Assembly: GCA_035491895.1 (NCBI GenBank)
Contig: DATJJY010000008.1
Location: forward strand, 34,627-98,626
Length of the DNA: 64,000 bases
Reading direction: 5' to 3'
Origin: DASTHG01 sp035491895
GTDB lineage: Bacteria > Gemmatimonadota > Gemmatimonadetes > Gemmatimonadales > GWC2-71-9
The position numbers and the translations under genes were made by a program. This document shows positions 37,228-45,282 of the stretch, piece after piece (the first letter of the stretch is position 1; each line of letters starts with the position of its first letter). The notes under the pieces were generated by a model. It made no database searches. It was not told the origin of the DNA and saw only the letters and a list, made by a program, of their open reading frames with translations.

Positions 37228-37983
37228 TCAGGCAGCCCCGACGCGCGCCGCCACGAGGCAGCGCTCGATGTGTTCCAGCAGAGTGCGAATGGGTCCGAGT
37301 GGGAGGAGCCGGTTCCCTTGTGGTCGTGCGATCGCTCGCCGAACGATCCTACGATGAGCGGATGGCAGGCGTCGCAACGCCCAAGCCGCCGCCATGCGCT
37401 TGGAAGCCACTCGCCTCGTCTCCAACGTGTAGAGAATGCGACACGCCGTCAGGGTGGCGTATCGCCGGTACGCTCCCCTGCTCCGCCAGACGCTGGCCCG
37501 CTTGGTCACCAGCTCCGCGCGCAGGTACGCGACCTCGCGCTCCAGGGTCGCGCGCACCAGCGCCGCTGTGATCGGCGGCACGAAGCTGTGCGGGTCGGCG
37601 CCGAAGACCACCCGACCGCTCTCGAGGATGTTGGCCCAGATGATCGGATTGCCGTCCGAGCCGGAGCGTGACAGGCGCCCGAACTGATAGAGCCAGCCGT
37701 CACCATTGAATCGCAGTAGCTCGCGTTGGATGAGAATCGTCAGCTGCAGACGCCGCATCCAGGGATGGCGGGCGCGCAATCTCCGCAAGCCGGTGCGCAG
37801 ACGCGACTCCACAGAAGGACTCAACCGCCGACGGATGACGGCGACGCAATCCACATCGCTCCGCCGGACATCGAACGCGTTCTGGGTCAGCGATCCGTAG
37901 ACATAGAGGCCTCGGACGTTCGGTCCCAGGTCGGTCTGTAACTCGTCAGCGAGATGGTCGAGGAAGGTGGCGACCGGCTCCAT
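37228..37983 (-). CDS. Aminoglycoside nucleotidyltransferase-like protein (AadA/DUF4111 type)
   Basis: From ATG 37983 the 251-residue product has the nucleotidyltransferase motif 'GLYVYGSLTQNAFDVRRSDV' ending D-V-D, then a helical DUF4111-like C-terminal domain. In AadA enzymes this transfers AMP from ATP to an aminoglycoside hydroxyl. Sequence alone cannot show resistance activity. Such genes are frequent integron cassettes, fitting the setting. Confidence 0.78.
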   Translation of the reverse strand: MEPVATFLDHLADELQTDLGPNVRGLYVYGSLTQNAFDVRRSDVDCVAVIRRRLSPSVESRLRTGLRRLRARHPWMRRLQLTILIQRELLRFNGDGWLYQFGRLSRSGSDGNPIIWANILESGRVVFGADPHSFVPPITAALVRATLEREVAYLRAELVTKRASVWRSRGAYRRYATLTACRILYTLETRRVASKRMAAAWALRRLPSAHRRIVRRAIARPQGNRLLPLGPIRTLLEHIERCLVAARVGAA

Positions 37984-38005
37984 GCGTTTGCGAATCCGGC
38001 GCCCG

Positions 38006-38599
38006 TCAGTAGATGAACGGAATGAGTCGTCGCCGCGTGCGAATGAACTCACGGTAGGGCTCGCCCACCACCGCGAGCAGGGTGCGCTCCTCGACGGTAA
38101 TCCTGTACGCATAGACGGCAAAGGCTGCGAGCGCGAGCACCGCGGTGCTGGCCCAGCTCCCCAGCGCCAGCCCGATGCCGGTGTTCATCAGAATCCCGGC
38201 AGTATAGGAAGGATGGCGGACCAGGGCGTAGGGCCCTGTCGTAACGATGGGTTGGTCCGGGCGGGCACGCACGTCCCCGGTGAACGAGGCCCCCAGGAGC
38301 CGCCAGCAGTATCGGCGGAGGATGCTCCCGGCGACGAGGACCGCAACGCCGATGAAGAAGATGACGGGGTCGAGCGCGGGGGGCACCCGAAGTGCGGACA
38401 CCCAGGCGAGCGGAAAGGCGATGACCATAGCGATCATCCCACCGAAGGCGATGACGCGGACGGAGCCCGCGTCCTGCGAATCGGAATCGCGGGCGGACTT
38501 CTGTGCGTTCCGGAGGATGCGGAATTCGGGTGAAAACGCCCAGATCCATACGGCCCAGAACAGCAGCCAGTATGGCCACACGAAGAGCAGCGGTCTCAC
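38006..38599 (-). CDS. Isoprenylcysteine carboxylmethyltransferase family membrane protein
   Basis: From GTG 38599 the 197-residue protein has about five helices and the ICMT core 'TTGPYALVRHPSYTAGILMN' (R-H-P-x-Y) with 'EERTLLAVVGEPYREFIRTR' near the end. It is a SAM-dependent membrane methyltransferase of unknown substrate, distinct from the shorter paralogue at 13812. Confidence 0.85.
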   Translation of the reverse strand: MRPLLFVWPYWLLFWAVWIWAFSPEFRILRNAQKSARDSDSQDAGSVRVIAFGGMIAMVIAFPLAWVSALRVPPALDPVIFFIGVAVLVAGSILRRYCWRLLGASFTGDVRARPDQPIVTTGPYALVRHPSYTAGILMNTGIGLALGSWASTAVLALAAFAVYAYRITVEERTLLAVVGEPYREFIRTRRRLIPFIY

Positions 38600-38603
38600 C
38601 CGA

Positions 38604-38846
38604 TCACACCTTCTCTCGTGCCTTGCTGAGCAGACGCTCTGCAAAGTCGAGTCGTTCCTGTGTCTCGATCAGCTCTTGGTGGAGAGCCTGGACACTTCGC
38701 TCGAGCTCCTCGAGCCGCCCACCGGCGTCGGGCGGCAGCGATTCTGCACGTGAGGCCCGCAGTCGAGCCACCTTGACGAACGCGGCCGCAACTATTCCTA
38801 CGATACCCAGGATCGTGAGTGGTGCGAGAATGTCAATCGGGTCCAT
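38604..38846 (-). CDS. Small one-helix membrane protein with coiled coil
   Basis: The 80-residue product has one helix (DILAPLTILGIVGIVAAAFV), a basic patch and a coiled coil 'LHQELIETQERLDFAERLLS'. That motif is nearly the same as in the 114-residue protein at 33707, so the two share a module. Function unknown; possibly PspB-like or scaffold. Confidence 0.65.
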   Translation of the reverse strand: MDPIDILAPLTILGIVGIVAAAFVKVARLRASRAESLPPDAGGRLEELERSVQALHQELIETQERLDFAERLLSKAREKV

Positions 38847-38861
38847 GACGTCTTCCTTGTT

Positions 38862-38993
38862 CTAGGCCTGAGCCATACGCAGCAGCCGGATGATTCCCGA
38901 GGCGATAATCAACGCCACTCCACTCGACACGATGCCCATGACCACGGCCATGTGGCTCCAAACAGTCGCCAACAGGCCGGTCGCAACGATCAC
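38862..38993 (-). CDS. Very small membrane protein (43 aa), candidate
   Basis: From GTG 38993 the frame encodes VIVATGLLATVWSHMAVVMG followed by a second hydrophobic stretch ending RLLRMAQA. It has no obvious ribosome site. Hydrophobicity and position in a row of similar small genes are the only support. Confidence 0.3.
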   Translation of the reverse strand: MIVATGLLATVWSHMAVVMGIVSSGVALIIASGIIRLLRMAQA

Positions 38994-39003
38994 CTTATGT
39001 GCA

Positions 39004-39096
39004 TCATCTGCCGCCGCGATCTCGTCGCCGGTTGGCGAGAAAGACGATGACGAGCAGGCCGAGGATTGCGGCGCCGAGCTGCGCGGTTCTGGACAT
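39004..39096 (-). CDS. Very small membrane protein (30 aa), candidate
   Basis: From ATG 39096 the frame encodes MSRTAQLGAAILGLLVIVFL then a basic end NRRRDRGGR: one hydrophobic helix with positive-inside tail. It could be a real micro-protein or a leader; support is weak. Confidence 0.3.
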   Translation of the reverse strand: MSRTAQLGAAILGLLVIVFLANRRRDRGGR

Positions 39097-39144
39097 GAGA
39101 GGCGAAGTCAGAATTGAGAGTGTTGCGAGTTTCACTCACTCCTC

Positions 39145-39456
39145 TCAGGCGTGGCCTGTTGATGGTACGACCTCCGCAACCGCGTCCAGTACGGTGAGCG
39201 TCGGGTGAGCGCCGGCTGCCTCGAAGATTTGAAGGCCGCGAGGCCTCCCGACTCGACGCATGGCGGCAAGGGCTTCGTGAGACTGCCAGATGGTCTCGAT
39301 CCGCCAGAGGGTTGGATCGTCTGCCAGTCGCAGCAAGGTGCTGCGGACGAAGCCGGCTGGGAACGGGCCCTGCGCCGCCTCGGCATAAGCTGCCTGCAAG
39401 GCTGATGTGCGCTCGGGGGAGACTTGTGCATCCAGAACAGTGACGACGAGGCTCAT
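39145..39456 (-). CDS. ABM-like (antibiotic biosynthesis monooxygenase fold) protein
   Basis: From ATG 39456 the 103-residue product reads MSLVVTVLDAQVSPERTSAL..., with 'GPFPAGFVRSTLLRLADDPT', 'LWRIETIWQSHEALAAM' and a final strand. This is a dimeric alpha/beta-barrel protein. Function unassigned. Second ABM-type gene in the window. Confidence 0.65.
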   Translation of the reverse strand: MSLVVTVLDAQVSPERTSALQAAYAEAAQGPFPAGFVRSTLLRLADDPTLWRIETIWQSHEALAAMRRVGRPRGLQIFEAAGAHPTLTVLDAVAEVVPSTGHA

Positions 39457-39669
39457 AGTAGTCCTTGGGTGACGGGGCTGCCCAGCAAGTTGCGCATTTG
39501 CTTGTGGATCGCCTGGTCTCGCTCGCCGCGGGCGCACGGAGAGCATCGGCGCGAGGCTGACGACGGCATAATCAGGATCTCGTGGGACCCATGAACCTCT
39601 TCGTTTGCGTCCTTAGGGGCCAATCCGTCGCTCTTCCCGCGCCATGAGCTCTGGTTGAGGCTACCGCAC

Positions 39670-39825
39670 CTACCGACCCACGAGGATCAGCGCGCCAGCT
39701 GCAATCGCCAGGATAGCCATGACAGTGCCGAGGCCCGAAAAACTGAGATCGAGCAACGGTATCAGTCCAGTGGCGATGAGCCAGATGCCCAACAGCAGCA
39801 TTCCGAGGTTCTTGGTGACTTTCAT
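39670..39825 (-). CDS. Small conserved membrane protein (51 aa)
   Basis: From ATG 39825 (AGGAGC 6 nt upstream) the frame encodes MKVTKNLGMLLLGIWLIATG, then 'LIPLLDLSFSGLGTVMAILA' and ends LILVGR. Two helices. I recognise this as a short protein family found widely in bacteria, function unknown. The 213 bp before the next gene (39457-39669) hold nothing I can support. Confidence 0.75.
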   Translation of the reverse strand: MKVTKNLGMLLLGIWLIATGLIPLLDLSFSGLGTVMAILAIAAGALILVGR

Positions 39826-39871
39826 GAGAAGCTCCTGGGTGGGCGACATCGTTGGAAGTGACAGCTGTGTA

Positions 39872-39920
39872 ACGGATCGCGCATAAGCTGCGCGGTGACG
39901 CGGCTACAATCAAGACGAAC
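39872..39920. repeat. attC-like repeat copy B
   Basis: The plus strand reads GTGTAAC, then CGCATAAGCTGCGCG, GTGA, CGCGGCTACAATCAAG. AGCTGCG and CGCGGCT form a 7-bp stem (one G-T), and GCGGCTACAATCAAG resembles the L' end of classical attC sites. It lies between two minus-strand small-protein genes. The R' side is degenerate. Confidence 0.38.
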
Positions 39921-39925
39921 CAGTC

Positions 39926-40141
39926 CTATGAAGCCACCGGCTGCTTGGGCTTCCAGAGGGCAGCGTCCAAGATGGACCAGAGGTGAATGATCCAGCCCAG
40001 AAGAAAGAACCAGAGAATTCCCGCCAGGACGAACTGGATGATGGCCATGAATAGACGGCCCTGGAGCAGCTGCCCCAATCCGGGTATGAAAAAGCTGCAG
40101 AGCGCGGCGATGACGTTTCCTGCAGATCCCTGCGCTGCCAT
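39926..40141 (-). CDS. Small TM2-like membrane protein
   Basis: From ATG 40141 (AGGAGG upstream) the 71-residue product reads MAAQGSAGNVIAALCSFFIP..., followed by 'GLGQLLQGRLFMAIIQFVLA' and a Trp-rich second helix. It resembles YqaE/TM2-type small membrane proteins. The GC content is lower than in flanking core genes. Confidence 0.75.
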   Translation of the reverse strand: MAAQGSAGNVIAALCSFFIPGLGQLLQGRLFMAIIQFVLAGILWFFLLGWIIHLWSILDAALWKPKQPVAS

Positions 40142-40171
40142 GAAACCTCCTGCAAACAAGAAAGGCGCTCG

Positions 40172-40636
40172 TTAGCCGGCCGGCCAGGGAGTGCCGGCGA
40201 GCGCCGCCTTGATCTGACCGAGATGATGCGCGTTGTGCGAGGCGATCTTGTCGAACTCGTCTCTCAAGGTCCGCACACCAGTCACGCTGTGGACAAATTC
40301 CCGATCCCCGTCGCTCTCATAGTAGCGTTCCGTGTAGTAGACGACCGCACTCCGCACCGCTTCGTACACGCGGCGCGACACCTCGAGGGGCACCTGCGAA
40401 TAGTCCAAGCCCTTGGCCCAGGCATCCGGGTCGTACACCCAGAGCACCGGTCGCGGTTCACTCAGCACCCGTCGAATGCGCTCGAAGAGAACGGTCTCAC
40501 TGTCTGCCAGGTGATGGAGGATGAATCGGACGGACCACTTCCCCGGTGCGTAGGTCCGTGCGAGGCTCGCCGCATCGAGAGTGAAGAGTTTCAGCGTCTC
40601 ATTGCGAGTCGCTTCGAGTTCGTCGATGAGTTGCAT
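40172..40636 (-). CDS. DinB family protein
   Basis: The 154-residue product has 'KWSVRFILHHLADSETVLFE' and 'DEFDKIASHNAHHLGQIKAA', the His-bearing helices of the DinB fold. It ends GTPWPAG. Probably a metal-dependent enzyme with unknown substrate. Confidence 0.88.
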   Translation of the reverse strand: MQLIDELEATRNETLKLFTLDAASLARTYAPGKWSVRFILHHLADSETVLFERIRRVLSEPRPVLWVYDPDAWAKGLDYSQVPLEVSRRVYEAVRSAVVYYTERYYESDGDREFVHSVTGVRTLRDEFDKIASHNAHHLGQIKAALAGTPWPAG

Positions 40637-40643
40637 GGTCCGC

Positions 40644-40781
40644 TTAACCCCACGGCTCGGGGGGCTTCGGAGGCTTTGGAGGCCGCGGAACGCGCGCCGG
40701 CTCCCACGGCTCAGGAGGTTTGGGCCTGGGCGGCTTCGGAAGATCGAGCGGACGCGGTTTCGGTTTCGATCGCTTGTCCAA
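40644..40781 (-). CDS. Proline-rich mini-protein (45 aa), candidate
   Basis: From TTG 40781 the frame encodes MDKRSKPKPRPLDLPKPPRP and a repetitive Pro/Lys/Arg tail ending PPKPPEPWG. It lies between dodecin and DinB with 7-11 nt gaps. Such composition can come from simple-sequence DNA, so reality is uncertain. Confidence 0.4.
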   Translation of the reverse strand: MDKRSKPKPRPLDLPKPPRPKPPEPWEPARVPRPPKPPKPPEPWG

Positions 40782-40792
40782 GTGCCTGTCCC

Positions 40793-41008
40793 CTACTCGG
40801 ACCCTTCGTACTTGAAGCTCACCTTCACCTTGGCCCGGTACGCCTCCACCTTGCCGTCCTTGAGCACCATGTCGAGCTCGCTCACCTCGGCGACACGCAG
40901 ATCGCGCAGCGTCTTCGACGCCCGCTTGACCGCCGCCGCTGCCGCTTTCTCCCACGAATCGCTGCTCGTTCCCACCAGCTCGATGACCTTGTAGACGCTC
41001 TCGGCCAT
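40793..41008 (-). CDS. Dodecin family protein
   Basis: The 71-residue protein matches dodecin: 'VYKVIELVGTSSDSWEKAAA' with the flavin-stacking Trp, 'RVAEVSELDMVLKDGKVEAY' and 'AKVKVSFKYEG'. Dodecins form dodecamers that store riboflavin/FMN or CoA. A ribosome site (GAGGAG) lies 7 nt before the ATG. Confidence 0.93.
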   Translation of the reverse strand: MAESVYKVIELVGTSSDSWEKAAAAAVKRASKTLRDLRVAEVSELDMVLKDGKVEAYRAKVKVSFKYEGSE

Positions 41009-41038
41009 TGCCTGCTCCTCGGGTGAAGGGTCCCTGCT

Positions 41039-41545
41039 CTACGCGGTCTTGCGCGCCGTCACGAGCTCCGGGATCGCCATCGCACCCACCGTGGCTCCGT
41101 TCCCAGTGACGAGGCGCCGATGATAATCGATTTGGCCCAGATGATAGGCGAGATGGGACACGAGGTGGATCAGCCACTCCTCCGTCACGACCCGGTACCC
41201 CGCGATGGCCTCGGGAAAGTCCTCAGTGAGCCGGGACTCGCTGACCTGACTCATCCCCAGCCCTACGCTCACGATCGCGGCCTCGAGCTCGACGATGAGC
41301 GCCGAACGGGGGACGTCGCGCTTGGAGAATTCGGCGGCGCGATCGCGCTTGTAGCCGCTGCCGCCCAGCACCGCACCGATGAAGTGCTGTACATTGCCGG
41401 CGATGTGCATTGCCAGCGTGCCCCCGGAGTTGGTTACTCCGGGCGGCAACGCCCACACCGACTGCTCGTCGGGATACGCCTCGAGCTCGCGTCGCACCGC
41501 GTTGAGATCCCGCACCAGAATGCGCGCCAAGAACTCGGGCGTCAT
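41039..41545 (-). CDS. DinB family protein
   Basis: The 168-residue product has 'SGGTLAMHIAGNVQHFIGAV' and 'WLIHLVSHLAYHLGQIDYHR', the metal-site helices of the DinB fold. GGAG precedes the ATG. It is the fifth DinB-type gene in the window. Confidence 0.87.
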   Translation of the reverse strand: MTPEFLARILVRDLNAVRRELEAYPDEQSVWALPPGVTNSGGTLAMHIAGNVQHFIGAVLGGSGYKRDRAAEFSKRDVPRSALIVELEAAIVSVGLGMSQVSESRLTEDFPEAIAGYRVVTEEWLIHLVSHLAYHLGQIDYHRRLVTGNGATVGAMAIPELVTARKTA

Positions 41546-41558
41546 TGTCTACTCCGGA

Positions 41559-42119
41559 TCAGGGGTTGGGCGCCGCGGCCTTTCTGGCCCCCGGCTTTGG
41601 CCGAATCTCCGCCAAATCGATCCCCAGCGGTAGCCCCTCGGGAAAACGCGCGTACGCCGCCAGCTCCCCCCACATGTGCGGCGGAGTATCGCGGATCGGC
41701 GTCTTCGATTCGGCGGACGACGCCACGATTCCCGTGATGAGCCACGCCGGCGCGGTGAGGACGAGAAAGGCGCCGTTCGACAAGGTCGAAAGTATGCCGA
41801 GAGCGGTGTACCCCATCACGGCGCCGGCATCGGACCGATAGCCCACCAGCCTGGCTTGCTTGACCGTGCTCGTCGCCACGGCGATCACCCCTTGCCCGGT
41901 ATCGGGAAGTATCCAGACGGTGTCGCCGCGCGCAGCGATCAGCTCCCCGGCGATCCGGGTGTCCTGCCGGCCGGCCGGCACCACGAGCTCGATCCACCCT
42001 CCGTAGAGGTCCTTTCCGGCGTCCTTCGGCGGCGGGAGAAATCCGCCCGGCGCTAGGTTGTGGGCGCACGCCGCCACGAGGAGCAGCGGTGCGAATCGCG
42101 CCACGCTAGTGCTGGACAT
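41559..42119 (-). CDS. Hypothetical lipoprotein
   Basis: From ATG 42119 the 186-residue product has a lipoprotein signal (MSSTSVARFAPLLLVAAC-A). The mature part starts 'GGFLPPPKDAGKDLYGGWIE' and has a hydrophobic stretch 'GYTALGILSTLSNGAFLVLT'. It overlaps the larger lipoprotein upstream by 14 nt. Function unknown. Confidence 0.72.
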   Translation of the reverse strand: MSSTSVARFAPLLLVAACAHNLAPGGFLPPPKDAGKDLYGGWIELVVPAGRQDTRIAGELIAARGDTVWILPDTGQGVIAVATSTVKQARLVGYRSDAGAVMGYTALGILSTLSNGAFLVLTAPAWLITGIVASSAESKTPIRDTPPHMWGELAAYARFPEGLPLGIDLAEIRPKPGARKAAAPNP

Positions 42120-43641
42120 AGCGGCTGCTCCAGAAAAGGTGCTCGAGGCTCGGTTCCACCTGCTTGAACTGCGGCGCCAGCTCCCGCAGCATCCCCGCGG
42201 GGTCGAACGCCAGGCGCGCCGCCCGCGCCGGGTCGGCCTCCGGCAGCCACTCGCGTCGCAGCCACTCGAGGTAGTAGCCGCGCGCTTCCAGGAACAGCTC
42301 GTAGCGATCGGAATGCTCCGGCAAACGGTAAACAATGTCGTATGCGTCGCCAGGAAATGTGGTCAATGGCCTGTGGCCAGTGCTGTCACGCAGTGCTCGT
42401 GTCGCGTCCGCATCGGTCGCACCTGCCCGCTGCACGACCTTTGGGGCAATCCGTATCGGCTCGACCGAATCGCCCAGGACCACGAGTGCGACGTAGTCGA
42501 TGCGCCACAGCCCGCGCGTGAGCCGCAACCGCAGCCGCACGGAGCCCTGAGCGCCGGCCTCGGGCGGCAGCGGGATGACTTTCGTGTCGACGGCGATCGG
42601 GCCCGTCTCCCCCGTCGTCCCGGCCGGCACCCACTCGTCGCCCGCCGGGACCAGCACGTCGATCTTGCCCAGCGCATCGTTCATCGCGCGCGCTCGTTGG
42701 CGCAGCGCGGGACCACCCGTTTCGAGTGACGCGAGGAACGTCCCTGCGTCCTGGCCGAGGTAGGCGAGGGCCTGATAGAGGAGATAGGTCGTGACGAGCG
42801 TCTGGCGCGATGCGACGACGAGCCCCAACCGCCCCGCCGGCAGCGAGTCGAAGGTGAGCTCGATCGTCTCGCGCGCTCCCAGATCGACCGAATCGGTGAG
42901 GCTCGAGCGTTGGACGCCGTCGAACCGCGCCAGCGCCGCCCGGCAGTCGCCTTCCGCTGCGTGGCATGAGGACGGCGCCGTGAATCCCGTCGCTTGCAGG
43001 AACGCGCCGCCCGGCGTGGCGAAGACGCGCCCCCCACTGGGCCGCGGCAGCGCCAGCAGATCCGCCCGCCGGATCACATGCGTCTCGAGCGCCTCGTTCG
43101 TGACGTGGATCGTGAACTCCCGCTCGTGCGGACGGCTGGCGTACAGCATGTCGACGTCCGTCGCCTCGAGCGCCGGGGCGATGCTCGCCGAAAACCCCTC
43201 CGCCTGCATGACCTCAAGACCCGAGGAATCGGGAGCGTAGAACGTCGGACAGGATCCAAAACACGTCTTGGGGTTGATGATGCAGATGCCGGCGACCACC
43301 GCCGTAACGCCCGCCATGACCGTCAGCGCCGTCGTGGCCCCCGACTTTTTCAGCACGTTCGTTTCGAACAGGGCCACGGAATCGGATGGGAACCGAAAGG
43401 CACCGCTCGCCACCGGCGCGCGGTTGACGTCGAACAGCTGCCCAGTCCCGCTGATCACCCGCCCGCCCGAGTCGGCGCGCCACCCGAAGAGGAGGTAGAC
43501 GGAGCCGTTCTTGAGGTGGGCCTTGAGATACGCCGACCGGCCGTCGAGCGTCGCGGCCTGATCGGACGGTACGAGGCGGCGCTCGACCCGATGCATGCAC
43601 CCCGCCGCCAACACGAGCAATACGACCGCCATGAATCTCAT
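42106..43641 (-). CDS. Large hypothetical lipoprotein
   Basis: From ATG 43641 (GGAGGGAGG upstream) the 511-residue product carries a lipoprotein signal (VVLLVLAAGC), a second hydrophobic stretch ('LTVMAGVTAVVAGICIINPK') near residue 110, and 'TCFGSCPTFYAPDSS' with two close Cys. The rest is beta- and Leu-rich. Near the C-terminus it contains 25 nt that match an intergenic repeat (see findings). Function unknown. Confidence 0.75.
   Translation of the reverse strand: MRFMAVVLLVLAAGCMHRVERRLVPSDQAATLDGRSAYLKAHLKNGSVYLLFGWRADSGGRVISGTGQLFDVNRAPVASGAFRFPSDSVALFETNVLKKSGATTALTVMAGVTAVVAGICIINPKTCFGSCPTFYAPDSSGLEVMQAEGFSASIAPALEATDVDMLYASRPHEREFTIHVTNEALETHVIRRADLLALPRPSGGRVFATPGGAFLQATGFTAPSSCHAAEGDCRAALARFDGVQRSSLTDSVDLGARETIELTFDSLPAGRLGLVVASRQTLVTTYLLYQALAYLGQDAGTFLASLETGGPALRQRARAMNDALGKIDVLVPAGDEWVPAGTTGETGPIAVDTKVIPLPPEAGAQGSVRLRLRLTRGLWRIDYVALVVLGDSVEPIRIAPKVVQRAGATDADATRALRDSTGHRPLTTFPGDAYDIVYRLPEHSDRYELFLEARGYYLEWLRREWLPEADPARAARLAFDPAGMLRELAPQFKQVEPSLEHLFWSSRYVQH
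42358..42382. repeat. 25-bp repeat copy inside the lipoprotein gene
   Basis: TGTGGTCAATGGCCTGTGGC plus CAGTG matches 56673-56697 at 22 of 25 positions, all differences being transitions. On the minus strand it encodes 'TGHRPLTT' in frame. Confidence 0.55.
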
Positions 43642-43718
43642 CGCATCCTCCCTCCCGGTGCGGCCATCCTGCGCCGCCCCGGTCAAGCTATCGTCAAGCA
43701 GGCGGGCGTCGAGCACGC

Positions 43719-43724
43719 TACAAT
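43719..43724 (+). promoter_or_regulatory. -10 box (TACAAT) 6 nt before DUF6498 start
   Basis: TACAAT ends 6 nt before ATG 43731. There is no ribosome binding site, consistent with a leaderless mRNA. No convincing -35. Confidence 0.4.
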
Positions 43725-43730
43725 CCCGCC

Positions 43731-44369
43731 ATGGCGGCCCTGTCGACCATTTTCCTGCTCGCCTCGAACGCCGTGCCGCTGTATGGGGTGCTGGTCCTGC
43801 GTTGGCAGATCTTCCCGCTCGTACTGATCTACTGGCTCGAGAACATCGTCGTCGGGGGCTACAACGTACTGCGCCTCGTCGTCGCCGACCCCGCCTCGAC
43901 GTGGCGCTGGATCGGGAAGCTGATCGTGATCCCGATCTTCGTGATGCACTTCGGCATCTTCACCATGATCCACGGCGTGTTCATCTTCATCCTGTTCGGC
44001 GGCCCACGCTACCACAACGCCATTCCCCCGCACCCCGCGACGGTGCTCCAGGCGATTCGCGAAACGGGGATCTGGTTCGCCGTGCTCGCCGTCGTGATCT
44101 CGCACGGTGTCACGTTCATCTGGAATTTTCTGCTGGACGGGGAGTACAAGAACGTCCCGCTGTGGGACCTGGTGCGCCAGCCGTATGCGCGCGTCCTGGT
44201 ACTGCACATCGTGGTCTTCCTGACCGCGCTGGCGCTGTCGCGCGGGCACACGCCGCTGTACGGCCTCCTGCTGCTCGTCATCCTGAAGACGGTGGCGGAT
44301 CTGATATCCCACAACGCCGAGCGGCGCCGGTTTGCAACAGCACGCAACCCCAAGACATCAGACGTCTGA
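43731..44369 (+). CDS. DUF6498 family membrane protein
   Basis: The 212-residue product has six predicted helices. Its start MAALSTIFLLASNAVPLYGV and 'LIYWLENIVVGGYNVLRL' (Y-W-x-E-N) match DUF6498-type proteins. The last codons (KTSDV) come from the palindromic repeat at 44352-44389. Function unknown. Confidence 0.85.
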   Translation: MAALSTIFLLASNAVPLYGVLVLRWQIFPLVLIYWLENIVVGGYNVLRLVVADPASTWRWIGKLIVIPIFVMHFGIFTMIHGVFIFILFGGPRYHNAIPPHPATVLQAIRETGIWFAVLAVVISHGVTFIWNFLLDGEYKNVPLWDLVRQPYARVLVLHIVVFLTALALSRGHTPLYGLLLLVILKTVADLISHNAERRRFATARNPKTSDV

Positions 44370-44389
44370 CGTCAGATGTCTGACGTCTT
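44352..44389. terminator. Imperfect palindrome between convergent genes
   Basis: A 38-bp near-palindrome made of alternating TCAGAC/GTCTGA units sits where DUF6498 (plus) and xerD (minus) converge. It likely acts as a two-way terminator, with part of it translated as the DUF6498 C-terminus. Confidence 0.5.
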
Positions 44390-44391
44390 GT

Positions 44392-45282
44392 TCAGGCCCG
44401 CGGATGGAATTTGCGATGCACCGACCTGAGATAGTCCCGGTCCACATGTGTGTAGAGCTGCGTCGTGGCGAGGTCGGCGTGCCCCAGCATCTCCTGCACC
44501 GCCCGTAGATCAGCTCCCCCTTCGAGCAGATGGGTGGCAAACGTATGGCGCAGCGTGTGCGGCGTGACGCGCTTCGTGATCCCCGACCGCCGCGCCGCCT
44601 GTTTGATGATTCCCCACGCACCCACCCGTGACAGCGGTCCGCCGCGCGCGTTGAGAAACAACACTCCCTTGCTCTTGCCCCGATCGAGGGTGGGGCGTAC
44701 GGCGCGCGTGTAGAGCGCGACGGCCCCGAGGGCGCGCCGTCCCACCGGGACGAGGCGCTCCTTCGCCCCCTTGCCGAAGAGCCGGGCGATTCCCTCTTCG
44801 AAGAAGACGTTCTGGGGCTTGATCCCGACGAGCTCCGATACGCGAGCGCCCGTCGCGTAGGCCAGCTCGAGCAGGGCGCGGTCGCGGATACCGAGCGGCT
44901 CGTCGGGGGTCGGGGCGCCGAGCAGCCGCTCGATCTCCGGCACGGTGAGCACCGTCGGCAGCGAGCGCCAGCGCTTCGGAGACTCGAGGCGCTCGGTCGG
45001 GTTCGTGGTTCCGTGACCTTCCCCGACGAGAAACCGGTAGTAGGTGCGCAGCGCCGAGATCTGGCGGTGGATCGAAGCCGGCGCCAGGCCGGCGTCCTTC
45101 AGGGCGTAGACGAACTCCCGCAGCGCCGCCGCGGTCACCTCATCGGGGGAGCGTCGCCCGTGCTCGGTCGCATACGTCGCGAGCCGTCCCACGTCGCGCA
45201 GATAACTCTCCACCGTGTGGCGGCTGTGCCCCGCCTCGAGTGCCAAGTAGTCGCGGAACTGCTCGAGGCGGAACGCCCTCAT
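44392..45282 (-). CDS. xerD: Tyrosine recombinase XerD-like
   Basis: From ATG 45282 the 296-residue protein has the SAM-like N-terminal domain ('FRDYLALEAGHSRHTVESYL') and the catalytic set: Arg in 'YATGARVSELV', His-x-x-Arg in 'TPHTLRHTFATHLLEGGADL', His in 'EMLGHADLATT', and Tyr in 'QLYTHVDRDYL'. Length and motifs fit XerC/XerD dimer-resolution recombinases. The ATG overlaps the DedA stop (ATGA). I see no integron-integrase-specific insertion. Confidence 0.9.
   Translation of the reverse strand: MRAFRLEQFRDYLALEAGHSRHTVESYLRDVGRLATYATEHGRRSPDEVTAAALREFVYALKDAGLAPASIHRQISALRTYYRFLVGEGHGTTNPTERLESPKRWRSLPTVLTVPEIERLLGAPTPDEPLGIRDRALLELAYATGARVSELVGIKPQNVFFEEGIARLFGKGAKERLVPVGRRALGAVALYTRAVRPTLDRGKSKGVLFLNARGGPLSRVGAWGIIKQAARRSGITKRVTPHTLRHTFATHLLEGGADLRAVQEMLGHADLATTQLYTHVDRDYLRSVHRKFHPRA

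Noticed and set aside
40644..41177. Long minus-strand frame spanning dodecin and the Pro-rich region
   Set aside because: Its first part is out of frame with the unmistakable dodecin; only the Pro-rich end is plausible as a separate mini-ORF.
44392..45282. Considered whether the tyrosine recombinase is an integron integrase serving the attC-like sites
   Set aside because: It lacks the extra integron-specific helix between the conserved boxes and matches XerC/XerD length and motifs; it sits with housekeeping genes.
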